64,000 nt of DNA from Candidatus Aalborgicola bjergmarkensis. Its GTDB lineage: Bacteria > Pseudomonadota > Gammaproteobacteria > Burkholderiales > Burkholderiaceae_C. Shown here piece by piece: positions 1 to 8,298 of this stretch. Position 1 is the first letter of the stretch, and the number at the start of each line of letters is the position of its first letter. The stretch spans positions 1-64,000 of the forward strand of contig JADJFE010000032.1 in NCBI GenBank assembly GCA_016708725.1, given 5' to 3'. Made by a program: the position numbers and the translations under genes. A model generated the notes under the pieces. That model had not been told where the DNA came from and ran no database searches. It was given only the letters and a program-made list of their open reading frames with translations.

Positions 1-1534
1 ATGCCGCGTCGCGGTTCAGTACCAGTAGCACCGGCAAATCCGTCGGATCGAAGGTCTTGAGCCGCAGCACGCAGCCGAACGGGGCGAGGATGGCCTGCGC
101 CGCCTTCACGAACGACTTGCAGCGCGCCTCCTCCTCTGCGCTCGGCCCCAGCAGCCTGTGCCCGATGTCGGAGGGCTGCACGGCGTCCACCTGCGTGTCG
201 GGATGCAGCTCGCCGTAGCGTTCAAGCAGTTCTGTTTCATAGGTGTAGCCGCCGTTGATGACCTCCATGCCCTGCGCCGCAGCGATCTGCGAGATCTGGC
301 GAAACTCGTCCACGGTGCGCGTGTAATGGATGCGCCGGTTGCGCTCCAGGTAAGTCTGCAGGTTGCTCTGGCCACGGCTGGTCTGCAACGTGAACCAGGG
401 CGCGAAGAGGCGGAAAAATTCGTCGTCCTCCAGTGCGAGCGACTTGAGCGCCAGCGCATGGTTGGCCATGAGTTCCTCCAGCCGCTGCGGGTGGCTTTCC
501 GCCAAATCGATCAGGTAGGCGCGCAGGCAGGCGCCCAGCTCCTGTTGCGTCCGCCGCAGCAACGCGTCTTCGCTGAAGGCGTTGCGCGCGGCGGTGGGCC
601 GCAGGCGCGTGCAATTCACAACACACTGCACAAAAAAGGCCCAGGGCGGCAGCAGGTTCTCGACGCTGCCAGACAGCAGCATGCGCTTGAGGTAGACGCG
701 GTGGCGCGACCGGCCATTCTGGGCGAGGGTGCGCTTGAGGATGAAGGCCACACCGTCGACGCCACCGGTAGGAGACGCCAGCGGCACCGCATCGAGCATA
801 TCGGTGCCGAAGGTGTTGCGACCGTAGTCCAGCCAGAATGCGGGCCGCAGCGCCGCAGGCAGGTGCGAGGCATCCCAGGGAAAGGCACGCGCGTTGCCGG
901 TTTCATTGACAAGCTGCGCCTGTGTCCCGTGGGCCATGCGGATGGGCCAGGGCAGGATGCCTCCGTAGTCCCGTGCCGATGCCACCAGCGCCTCAACCGC
1001 GAACAGCGGGCGCGAAGACGGCTTGGCCACGAGACGCACCGAGGTGCCGGGTTGTACGCTCTGCTCGGGCGTGTCGATGCCGTAGGTGCCGTCGGGCCTG
1101 CCGCGCCAGCGCAGCCTGGGTGCGTCCGGCGAAGTGGCAGACCGGCTGACCAGCTCGATCTCGTCGGCGACCGTGAAGCAGGCCAGCAGGCCGATGCCGA
1201 ACTGACCGATGTAGTCCTGCGGCAGGCCGAGCCAGTCGCCGCGCTTGGACGACTCGCCAATCACGGCGAGGAACCGGTGCATCTCTTCCTCGGTCAGGCC
1301 GATGCCGTTGTCCGTGATGGTGAACGCGCCAGCGGCAGTGTCGAGCGCGATGTCGATACAGCCCTCATGGCCCGCGTCGATCTGCAAGCGGGCGCTGATG
1401 GCGTCGGTCGCGTTCTGCAACAACTCGCGCACGAAGACGTCGGGCCGTGTGTAGAGATGGTTTGAAAGCAGGTCGATCAGGCCGGAGAGGTTGACCTGGA
1501 ACCTGTGTTGGCTGGTGTTGGAGGGTGTTGGCAT
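1..1534 (-). CDS. HSP90-family ATPase, N-terminal 511 residues (runs off the window)
   Basis: The minus strand is open from an ATG at 1534 to the window edge. Residues from about 10 read as the HSP90/GHKL ATPase fold: RFQVNLSGLIDLLSNHLYT, then ELLQNATDAI (N box with the Mg-binding Asn), TDNGIGLTEEE (D-x-G-x-G) and GQFGIGLLACF (glycine-rich lid). This matches the short, divergent HSP90-like proteins rather than canonical HtpG, because the first helix is followed directly by the ATPase with little extension. Role by family: ATP-dependent chaperone-like protein. No clear ribosome binding site precedes the ATG, so the start is tentative. The C-terminus lies outside the window. A long reading frame on the opposite strand is only its shadow. 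Confidence 0.85.
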   Translation of the reverse strand, partial: MPTPSNTSQHRFQVNLSGLIDLLSNHLYTRPDVFVRELLQNATDAISARLQIDAGHEGCIDIALDTAAGAFTITDNGIGLTEEEMHRFLAVIGESSKRGDWLGLPQDYIGQFGIGLLACFTVADEIELVSRSATSPDAPRLRWRGRPDGTYGIDTPEQSVQPGTSVRLVAKPSSRPLFAVEALVASARDYGGILPWPIRMAHGTQAQLVNETGNARAFPWDASHLPAALRPAFWLDYGRNTFGTDMLDAVPLASPTGGVDGVAFILKRTLAQNGRSRHRVYLKRMLLSGSVENLLPPWAFFVQCVVNCTRLRPTAARNAFSEDALLRRTQQELGACLRAYLIDLAESHPQRLEELMANHALALKSLALEDDEFFRLFAPWFTLQTSRGQSNLQTYLERNRRIHYTRTVDEFRQISQIAAAQGMEVINGGYTYETELLERYGELHPDTQVDAVQPSDIGHRLLGPSAEEEARCKSFVKAAQAILAPFGCVLRLKTFDPTDLPVLLVLNRDAA

Positions 1535-1665
1535 GGAGCTGACCAGTCTACGCTGGGTGGAGCCCTTACGGGTCTACTCAGGGAGGATAAAGCAGGGGAT
1601 CGTTACAGTTCGGGTGAAATATAGCATGTTCGGGGAGGCGCAAAGCCACAGAAACTTTCAAACTC

Positions 1666-1866
1666 TCAATCGCCTACCAGCTCCATAGCCAGTTCGCGCG
1701 GGTTGTCTGTTCGCTGGCTAACGTCCAGCATTTCAATACCAAGAACGCGGCCATCGGCATCGAGATCGAATACCACACCTGGTCGAACTTCGTCGCTATC
1801 GGCCACAACGCCTGTTCGTAATCGGATGTACATGGCGTCTGCGTGCTGGTCATATTCGATTTTCAT
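1666..1866 (-). CDS. DUF2283 family protein
   Basis: This 66-residue protein opens MKIEYDQHADAMYIRL and continues with GVVFDLDADGRVLGIEMLDVS, the typical DUF2283 pattern (Y-D...DALYI.L, then D.DG.VVGIE). Its start overlaps the stop of the upstream DUF4258 gene by four bases (1863-1866), so the two are probably translationally coupled. DUF2283 proteins often sit next to DUF4258 or RelE-like proteins and are suspected antitoxins or accessory partners; that role is inference. The pair follows uvrA on the same strand with another four-base overlap. Molecular function is unknown. Confidence 0.85.
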   Translation of the reverse strand: MKIEYDQHADAMYIRLRTGVVADSDEVRPGVVFDLDADGRVLGIEMLDVSQRTDNPRELAMELVGD

Positions 1867-2117
1867 CCGCTTGCTCCATACTTTTCAAACTTGCTGGTTG
1901 CCATCACAGTGATTACCAGCACGACAACATCACCCTGAGTGAGCACGCGCAGCAACTGCCGCTTTCCGCCGCGCTCAATCCAGCCCTGAGATTCAATTCT
2001 GCCATTTTGCGCTGGAATTGTGCGTATCGGGTTGCTCAATGTGGACTCCACCTCGCATCGACTTATGCCGCGCTCTTTCATGCGGGCCAATGCGTGGGTG
2101 GTGTAGGTTATCTTCAT
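1863..2117 (-). CDS. DUF4258 family protein (possible toxin-like partner)
   Basis: The 84-residue protein starts MKITYTTHALARMKERGIS and shows the DUF4258 signature: a conserved TxHAxxRMxERGIS helix, a central W-I-E strand and a final hydrophobic strand VVVLVITVM. The fold is thought to be related to RelE/ParE-type small proteins, so with the downstream DUF2283 gene it forms a candidate toxin-antitoxin-like pair; activity is not shown. It overlaps the uvrA stop by four bases (2114-2117) and the DUF2283 start by four bases, giving a three-gene overlapping transcription unit. The usual antitoxin-first order cannot be judged because it is unclear which partner, if either, is toxic. Confidence 0.85.
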   Translation of the reverse strand: MKITYTTHALARMKERGISRCEVESTLSNPIRTIPAQNGRIESQGWIERGGKRQLLRVLTQGDVVVLVITVMATSKFEKYGASG

Positions 2118-5100
2118 GGGGTTTTGATCATACGTGAGGGTGACGTTAGATTTCCCGGTACGAAGCCATCAAAGCCAGGCAAGCGCTGCAAAAAGCGCCG
2201 CAACGCCCGCCCGGTATGCGTGCCGCTGTCCAGAATACCCGCCAGCGGCCCCTGATAAACCACGTTGCCACCCGCAGCGCCGCCCTCTGGCCCCAGGTCA
2301 ATGATCCAGTCGGCCTCGGCCATCACATCCAGGTCGTGCTCGATCACCAGCGCGGTGTTGCCCGCTTCCACCAGACGGTGCAGCACCGTGATAAGCCGGG
2401 CAACATCCGCCATGTGCAGGCCCACGGTTGGCTCATCCAGCACGTAGAGCGTATGCGCGCTGTTATGCCGTGCGGCGCGTGTGGTGCGCATAGCGGGATC
2501 GGTCTTGACCTTGGCCAGTTCGGTCACGAGTTTGATGCGTTGCGCCTCGCCACCCGATAGCGTGGGCGAAGCCTGGCCCAGTGTGAGGTAGCCCAGGCCC
2601 ACGTCCTGTAGCAGGCGCAGCGGGTGCGCAATTTTGGGGTGTGCGGCAAAAAAGGCCACTGCGTCATCGACTTCCAGCGCCAGCACATCGGCAATGCTTT
2701 TCTCGCGCCAGCGTGCGCTTAGTGTTTCCGGGTTGAAGCGCAGGCCATTGCAGACTTCGCACTGTACTTTCACATCCGGCAGAAAGTTCATCGCCACGGT
2801 CTTTTGGCCCGCACCCTCGCAGACCGGGCAGCGGCCCTCCGCCGTGTTGAAGGAAAAGCGCCCGGCGCCCCAGCCACGCAGGCGCGCGATTTCGGTGGTG
2901 GCAAAGAGCTTGCGAATCTCGTCCCAGAAGCCCACGTAGGTGGCAGGGCAGGAGCGCGGGGTTTTGCCGATGGGGGTTTGATCGACTTCGAGCACACGGC
3001 CTATGGCCTGCCAGCCGTCGATGTGTGTACAACCATTCAGATCCTTTGGTGGTGTGTCGCTACCCACCAGGCGCAATAGATTGGATACATTGGTGTGCAG
3101 CACATCGCGCGCCAGCGTCGATTTCCCCGAACCCGACACACCCGTGACCACGGTCAGGCGGCCCAGTGGCACACGCACCGATATGTTTTGCAGGTTGTGC
3201 AGCGCGGCCCCGTGCAGCGTGAGTGCTGCCTCGCTGGCCGTTGGGGCCGCGCGCTGGTGCAGCGGGTTTTGCAAGGGCGTGCGCAGGCATTGGCCGGTGA
3301 CGGAATCGGCGCACGCCATCAGCTCGTCCGCACTGCCTTGCGCCACCAACTGGCCGCCGCGTGTGCCCGCGCCCGGCCCCAAATCCAGCACCGTGTCGGC
3401 GCGGCGGATGGTTTCTTCGTCATGTTCGACCACCACCACGGTATTGCCCTTGTCGCGTAGCGCTGCGAGCATATCCAGCAGCACGCCGTTGTCGCGCGGA
3501 TGCAGACCGATGGACGGTTCATCCAGCACATAACACACGCCGCGCAGATTGGTGCCCAGTTGTGCTGCCAGGCGGATGCGCTGCGCTTCACCGCCGGAGA
3601 GCGTGGGTGCGGCGCGGTCCAGGCTCAGGTATCCCAGGCCCACGTCGCGCAAAAAAGTCAGGCGGGATTGCAGTTCGGCCAGAATGTCACGCCCGATTTC
3701 GGCCTCGCGCCCGGCCAATTCCAGCGTGCGTGCCCAGTGCAGCAGGGCTTCGACCGGATGCGCGCACAGCGCGGCGATACCGTCGCCATGAAAGCGTACC
3801 GCCAGCGCCACCGGGTTCAGGCGCAGACCCTGGCAATGCGGGCAGGGTGTTTCGGTGGCAGCGTCATCGAGGCTGGCGAATTCCTGTTCGGTGACATCCA
3901 GCTCGGGGTCTTGCAGCCATTTGGGTAGTTCAATGCCGGTTCCGCAGCAGTGCGTGCACCAGCCGTGGCGCGAGTTGTAGGAAAACAGGCGTGGATCGGG
4001 TTCGGGGAAACTCGTGCCACACGTCGGGCAGGCGCGCAGCGTGGAAAACACCTGTTCGCCCTTGGGCGTGGACACGCGCATCGTGCCCTTGCCCAGTTGC
4101 AAGGCATCGGACAGCCGCTCGCGCAGCGTGGCTTCGTCCGCAGCGTCCACCTGGAATTCGGCCACCGGCAGCTCGATGCTATGCTCTTTGAAGCGGTCCA
4201 GGCGCGGCCAGGGCGCCACCGGCAGCAATTCGCCATCAACACGCAAATGGCTGTAGCCTTTGGATTTGGCCCATTTCGCCAGGTCGGTATACAGCCCCTT
4301 GCGGTTCGTGACCAGTGGTGCGAAGAGGCTGATGGACTGGTCCCGGTGTGCGTGCAGCAGCCGCGCAGCCATCGCATCTTCGCTTTGCGGCTCGATAGCG
4401 TCGCCGTGCGTGGGGCAGTGCTGGGTGCCGAGTTTGACGAACAGAAGCCGCAGGAAGTGGTAGACCTCGGTCAAGGTGCCGACCGTGCTGCGGCGTCCGC
4501 CCCGGCTGGTGCGCTGCTCGATGGCCACCGTGGGCGCAATGCCGTAGATGGCATCCACATCCGGTTTGCTGGCCGGTTGCACGAACTGGCGCGCGTAGGC
4601 GTTGAGCGATTCCAGGTAACGGCGCTGGCCTTCAGCGAACAGGATGTCAAACGCCAGCGTGGACTTGCCCGAACCCGACACGCCGGTGATGACCGTAAAG
4701 CGGTTGTGCGCAATCTCCACACTGAGGTTGTCCAGATTGTGCTCACGTGCACGCACGATGCGGATGGTGTCGGTAGCCTCATTATCCAGACGGTATTGCG
4801 CGCGCGCTTCCTCGGCCCTGGGCGCTGGGAGCAGGGTAGTCGTGCCGTATTCGCACAATGCCTTGCCGGTATGTGAGGCGGTGCAGGCCATGATGGCGTC
4901 AAGCGGGCCTTGCACGACGATGGCACCGCCTGCCTCTCCGCCTTCGGGACCCAAATCGACAATCCAGTCGGCAGCGCGCACCATGTCCAGATTGTGTTCA
5001 ACCACCAGCACCGAGTTGCCCGCATCGACCAGCGCACGCAATGCGCGCAGCAGTTTTTCAATATCGCCAAAATGCAGGCCCGTGGTCGGTTCGTCGAACA

Positions 5101-7699
5101 AAAACAGCGTGCCTTGGGTCGAAGCCTGTGCCGTTTTCTTGCGCGTGGCGCTCTTGCTGGCGTAGGCCGCCAGATGCCCGGCGAGTTTCAGGCGCTGCGC
5201 TTCGCCGCCCGACAGTGTGGGCACCGGCTGGCCCAGTGTCAGGTAGTCCAGCCCCACGGCGACCAGCGGTTGCAGCGTGCGGGCGATTTCCTTGTCCTCG
5301 GCGAAAAAAGCCAGCGCCTCGCTGCACGTGAGTTCCAGCACTTCGGCGATGCTTTTGCCTTGCAAGCGCAGCTCCAGCACCTCGGCGCGGTAGCGGCTGC
5401 CGTTGCAGTCCGGGCAGCGCAGGTATACGTCGGAGAGAAACTGCATTTCGACATGCTCAAAGCCATTGCCACCGCAGCCGGGGCAGCGCCCGTCGCCCGC
5501 GTTGAAAGAGAAGGTTCCGGCGGTATAGCCGCGCTGCTGCGCTTCGGGCAGCGCGGCAAAGCGCTTGCGGATGGCGTCAAATGCGCCCACATAACTGGCC
5601 GGATTCGAGCGCGTGGTCTTGCCAATCGGGCTTTGATCGACCAGCACCACGGCATCCACCAACGCATCGCCCGTGATGCCCGCATGTGCCCCCGGCGCTT
5701 CGGCTACTTCGGCTACCTTGCCCTTGCAGTGCTGGAGCGCCGGATAGAGCACGTCCTGAATCAGCGTCGATTTACCCGAACCCGATACGCCGGTTACACA
5801 GACCAGACAGCCCAGCGGCAGCGCCAGATCGACGTTTTTCAGGTTATTGGCGCAAGCGTCGTGCAGTACCAGCCGTGGCGTATCGGCAGTGACTGTGCGC
5901 CGCTCCAGCCCGGCATCGACCCGACGCTCACCGCGCAGGTAGCGAGCAGTCAGCGTGTCACCCTGGGCCAGTAACTCGTCGGGTGTGCCCTGAAAGACGA
6001 TGGTGCCGCCCGCCGCACCAGGGCCGGGGCCGATGTCGATGATGCGGTCGGCGTGGCGCATCACGGCGGGGTCGTGCTCGACGACGACCAGCGAATTACC
6101 CGCATCGCGCAGACGGCGCATGATGCCATTGATGCGCTCGATGTCACGTGGATGCAATCCGATGGACGGTTCATCGAGCACAAACAGCGTGTTGACCAGC
6201 GAGGTGCCCAGCGCCGTGGTCAGGTTGATGCGCTGCACCTCGCCGCCAGAGAGCGTGCGGCTTTGCCGATCCAGCGTCAGGTAGGACAGACCCACGGCGC
6301 ACAGGTAATCCAGTCGCGCACGGATTTCTTTCAGTACCAGCTCGACCGCCTCGCCAGCATTGCCTGTCAATGTCAGGTCGGCAAAAAAGTCGCGCGCTGC
6401 GGCAATAGGCAGACACATGGCAGCGTGGATAGACCGTCCCGGCAAGGTGCCAATGCGCCACAGCAGCGACTCCGGCTTGAGCCGCGCACCGCCACAATCC
6501 GGGCAGGTGGTATACGAGCGGTAGCGCGACAGCAGCACGCGGATGTGCATCTTGTAGGCTTTGGTTTCCAGCCAGTCGAAGAAGCGGCGCACGCCATACC
6601 AATGCTTTGGCCAGGATTTTTCCCAGCTTTTAAAGGCAGCTTCACCGTCCATCACCCAGCGCCGGTGCTCCTCGGGCAGGTCGCGCCAGGCAATGTCGGT
6701 GGGAACGCCGCGCAGCGCAGCCATGCGCAGCATATCGTCCTGGCACTCCTTGAAACTCGGGCTTTGCCACGGCTTGACTGCACCACCAGCTAGCGTTTTC
6801 GTAGTATCGGGAATGACCAGAGCGGCATTCATGCCGATCACGCGACCAAAACCCCGGCAGGTTTCACACGCTCCAATCGGCGAATTGAAGGAAAAATGCG
6901 CGGCACTCGGCTCGGCGTAGTGAATGTCGCACTCGGCACAGTGCAGGTCGGCGCTGAAACGCCAGACGGCTGGCGGCGTATCTGCGTCCACGTCCGCATG
7001 CACCTCCAGGCGGCCCTGGCCCAGATGCAGCGCGGCTTCCAGCGCTTCCAGTACGCGCGCACCGGGGACACTGGCAAGGCGAAAACGGTCGATGCCCACC
7101 AGCAGGCGCTGCCCCTCCTTGTCTTCGGTGACGCGCGTATAGCCTTGCTGCTCCAGATGGCCCCGCATCTCCTCGGCACTGAAATTGCCCGGAATCGCCA
7201 GCGGCGCAACTACCGCCAGCCGTTGATGCCCTTCCTGCCCTTGTTGTCCCTCTTGGTCGGCACAGCGCGCCAGCAGCGACGAGAAAATGGTTTGTGGTGT
7301 GTCGCGTGTCACGGGTGCGCCGCAGCCTTTGCAGTACAGCTGGCTGGCGCGTGCGTACAGAATCTTGAGGTAATCGGCCAGCTCGGTCATGGTGCCCACC
7401 GTGCTGCGCGAGGTGCGCACCTGGTTGGTCTGGTCAATCGCAATGGCCGGGGGCACGCCCTCAATGGCATCGACCTGGGGCTTGTCCATACGGTCGAGGA
7501 ACTGGCGCGCGTAGGGCGAGAAGGTTTCGACGTAGCGCCGCTGCCCCTCGGCGTAGAGCGTGTCAAACACCAGTGAACTCTTACCCGAGCCACTGGGGCC
7601 GGTCACCACGACCAGTTGGCCCGTGGGGATGTCAAGGTCAATGTTCTTGAGGTTGTTCTGGCGCGCGCCACGGATGCGAATGGGAGGGGAGGGTGGCAT
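2114..7699 (-). CDS. uvrA: Double-length excinuclease ABC subunit A
   Basis: UvrA is the DNA-damage-sensing ABC ATPase of nucleotide excision repair. This one has 1861 residues, about twice the usual length near 940, because two UvrA units are fused head to tail. There are four Walker A motifs (GPSGSGKSS near residue 33, then three GVSGSGKST), four LSGGE signature motifs and four Walker B VLDEP/LFDEP motifs. Zinc-module CxxC pairs recur in both halves (CKGC, CPDCGG, CPGCGG, CPTCG, CPHC, CPVC, CEVC). Double-length UvrA proteins are known in betaproteobacteria. The start MPPSPPIRIRGARQNNLKNI is supported because the 5' fragments elsewhere in the window retain the same start. The last ~15 residues (TSPSRMIKTP) extend into the overlap with the DUF4258 gene. 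Parts of this gene recur as relics between 19.0 and 33.03 kb. Confidence 0.97.
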   Translation of the reverse strand: MPPSPPIRIRGARQNNLKNIDLDIPTGQLVVVTGPSGSGKSSLVFDTLYAEGQRRYVETFSPYARQFLDRMDKPQVDAIEGVPPAIAIDQTNQVRTSRSTVGTMTELADYLKILYARASQLYCKGCGAPVTRDTPQTIFSSLLARCADQEGQQGQEGHQRLAVVAPLAIPGNFSAEEMRGHLEQQGYTRVTEDKEGQRLLVGIDRFRLASVPGARVLEALEAALHLGQGRLEVHADVDADTPPAVWRFSADLHCAECDIHYAEPSAAHFSFNSPIGACETCRGFGRVIGMNAALVIPDTTKTLAGGAVKPWQSPSFKECQDDMLRMAALRGVPTDIAWRDLPEEHRRWVMDGEAAFKSWEKSWPKHWYGVRRFFDWLETKAYKMHIRVLLSRYRSYTTCPDCGGARLKPESLLWRIGTLPGRSIHAAMCLPIAAARDFFADLTLTGNAGEAVELVLKEIRARLDYLCAVGLSYLTLDRQSRTLSGGEVQRINLTTALGTSLVNTLFVLDEPSIGLHPRDIERINGIMRRLRDAGNSLVVVEHDPAVMRHADRIIDIGPGPGAAGGTIVFQGTPDELLAQGDTLTARYLRGERRVDAGLERRTVTADTPRLVLHDACANNLKNVDLALPLGCLVCVTGVSGSGKSTLIQDVLYPALQHCKGKVAEVAEAPGAHAGITGDALVDAVVLVDQSPIGKTTRSNPASYVGAFDAIRKRFAALPEAQQRGYTAGTFSFNAGDGRCPGCGGNGFEHVEMQFLSDVYLRCPDCNGSRYRAEVLELRLQGKSIAEVLELTCSEALAFFAEDKEIARTLQPLVAVGLDYLTLGQPVPTLSGGEAQRLKLAGHLAAYASKSATRKKTAQASTQGTLFLFDEPTTGLHFGDIEKLLRALRALVDAGNSVLVVEHNLDMVRAADWIVDLGPEGGEAGGAIVVQGPLDAIMACTASHTGKALCEYGTTTLLPAPRAEEARAQYRLDNEATDTIRIVRAREHNLDNLSVEIAHNRFTVITGVSGSGKSTLAFDILFAEGQRRYLESLNAYARQFVQPASKPDVDAIYGIAPTVAIEQRTSRGGRRSTVGTLTEVYHFLRLLFVKLGTQHCPTHGDAIEPQSEDAMAARLLHAHRDQSISLFAPLVTNRKGLYTDLAKWAKSKGYSHLRVDGELLPVAPWPRLDRFKEHSIELPVAEFQVDAADEATLRERLSDALQLGKGTMRVSTPKGEQVFSTLRACPTCGTSFPEPDPRLFSYNSRHGWCTHCCGTGIELPKWLQDPELDVTEQEFASLDDAATETPCPHCQGLRLNPVALAVRFHGDGIAALCAHPVEALLHWARTLELAGREAEIGRDILAELQSRLTFLRDVGLGYLSLDRAAPTLSGGEAQRIRLAAQLGTNLRGVCYVLDEPSIGLHPRDNGVLLDMLAALRDKGNTVVVVEHDEETIRRADTVLDLGPGAGTRGGQLVAQGSADELMACADSVTGQCLRTPLQNPLHQRAAPTASEAALTLHGAALHNLQNISVRVPLGRLTVVTGVSGSGKSTLARDVLHTNVSNLLRLVGSDTPPKDLNGCTHIDGWQAIGRVLEVDQTPIGKTPRSCPATYVGFWDEIRKLFATTEIARLRGWGAGRFSFNTAEGRCPVCEGAGQKTVAMNFLPDVKVQCEVCNGLRFNPETLSARWREKSIADVLALEVDDAVAFFAAHPKIAHPLRLLQDVGLGYLTLGQASPTLSGGEAQRIKLVTELAKVKTDPAMRTTRAARHNSAHTLYVLDEPTVGLHMADVARLITVLHRLVEAGNTALVIEHDLDVMAEADWIIDLGPEGGAAGGNVVYQGPLAGILDSGTHTGRALRRFLQRLPGFDGFVPGNLTSPSRMIKTP

Positions 7700-7754
7700 G
7701 GCGGTTGTGTCAATCTTGCAGGGACGAACGTGGTGGTCATTCTATCAGTGCTCC

Positions 7755-7947
7755 TGATATGAGAGCTGCTCCCGCATATACCATGGGGCTTACAGGCTGA
7801 TTTATCATTTAAAAACACCAGGAAACTGCCAGTTTTGATGCATCATGGCGGTTTCTGGCGTCGCTTTGACCTGTTTTGAGGGGAGAAATTCAAGGCAAAT
7901 CGGGCTGTATGCCTTGTACAACAAGCGGGGTGCGCTATGTTTTTTTG
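7755..7947. repeat. Junction inverted-repeat element, copy 1
   Basis: This ~190-bp element lies between uvrA and a relic of rnhA. The right arm contains GGCAAATCGGGCTGTATGCC and ends AAGCGGGGTGCGCTATGTTTTTTG. The left arm (GAGCTGCTCCCGC...GGGGCTTACAGGCTGATTT) is an imperfect reverse complement, so a single strand could fold into a long hairpin with a loop of roughly 85 bases. At least three other near-complete copies (19524-19715, 22576-22767, 24112-24303) and several partial ones occur in the same orientation. Such palindromes resemble intergenic repeats I associate with Comamonadaceae chromosomes; that is recollection only. Confidence 0.85.
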
Positions 7948-7959
7948 CGTTCTATGGTT

Positions 7960-8016
7960 TCAATGCTGGCGCAAGGCCTGCTCCACACCCTTGTTGGTCA
8001 GGGCGTCGGCACGCTC
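7960..8016 (-). pseudogene. Relic of the rnhA 3' end (18 codons plus stop)
   Basis: Read on the minus strand these 57 bases give ERADALTNKGVEQALRQH followed by a stop. Intact rnhA at 33070-33543 ends ERADALANKGVEQTLRQR. The 12 bases separating this stop from the repeat element, containing GCGTTC-ATGGTTT, are also shared with the intact locus. Similarity stops abruptly after position 8016. The relic therefore marks the left edge of the island and shows that rnhA once lay directly upstream of uvrA. Several silent and replacement differences mean it is not a fresh duplication. Confidence 0.85.
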
Positions 8017-8056
8017 GGTATGCTGCATCTTTGCCCATGGTTTTGCGCGCGCCCGC

Positions 8057-8270
8057 TGTGATGCATGCGACCACGACTTTTTCATCGCCTTCTCTTGCAA
8101 GGGCCGTGGTGTACGCCCATCATGCAATACGCGGCGCATGGTGGAAACGGCTGCGCATCTGAGCGATCACGTTTTTCCCCGTTTGCCGGTGCGTCAATGG
8201 GTGTTGTCGGTTCCCAAACGGCTGCGTTACTTCATGCAGCGCGATAGGGTGGCACTCAATAGGGGCTGCA
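8057..8270 (+). pseudogene. Internal fragment of an IS91/IS801-type transposase
   Basis: The plus strand encodes CDHDFFIAFSCKGRGVRPSC, then NTRRMVETAAHLSDHVFP and RLPVRQWVLSVPKRLRYFMQ. This is the zinc-binding N-terminal segment and following region of IS91-family (Y1/HUH, rolling-circle) transposases. Both ends are missing: no start is visible upstream and similarity ends near VALNRG. The fragment lies immediately to the right of the rnhA relic, so it is the first thing inside the island. IS91-type elements move by one-ended rolling-circle transposition and can carry neighbouring DNA, which makes the relic relevant to how the island formed; that link is inference. Confidence 0.8.
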
Positions 8271-8298
8271 CATCTTCCTGCGGGACATTGAGCAAAGT

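Noticed and set aside
158..1465. 435-codon open frame on the plus strand
   Set aside because: It is the antisense shadow of the HSP90-family gene; the minus-strand frame has clear GHKL motifs and this one has none.
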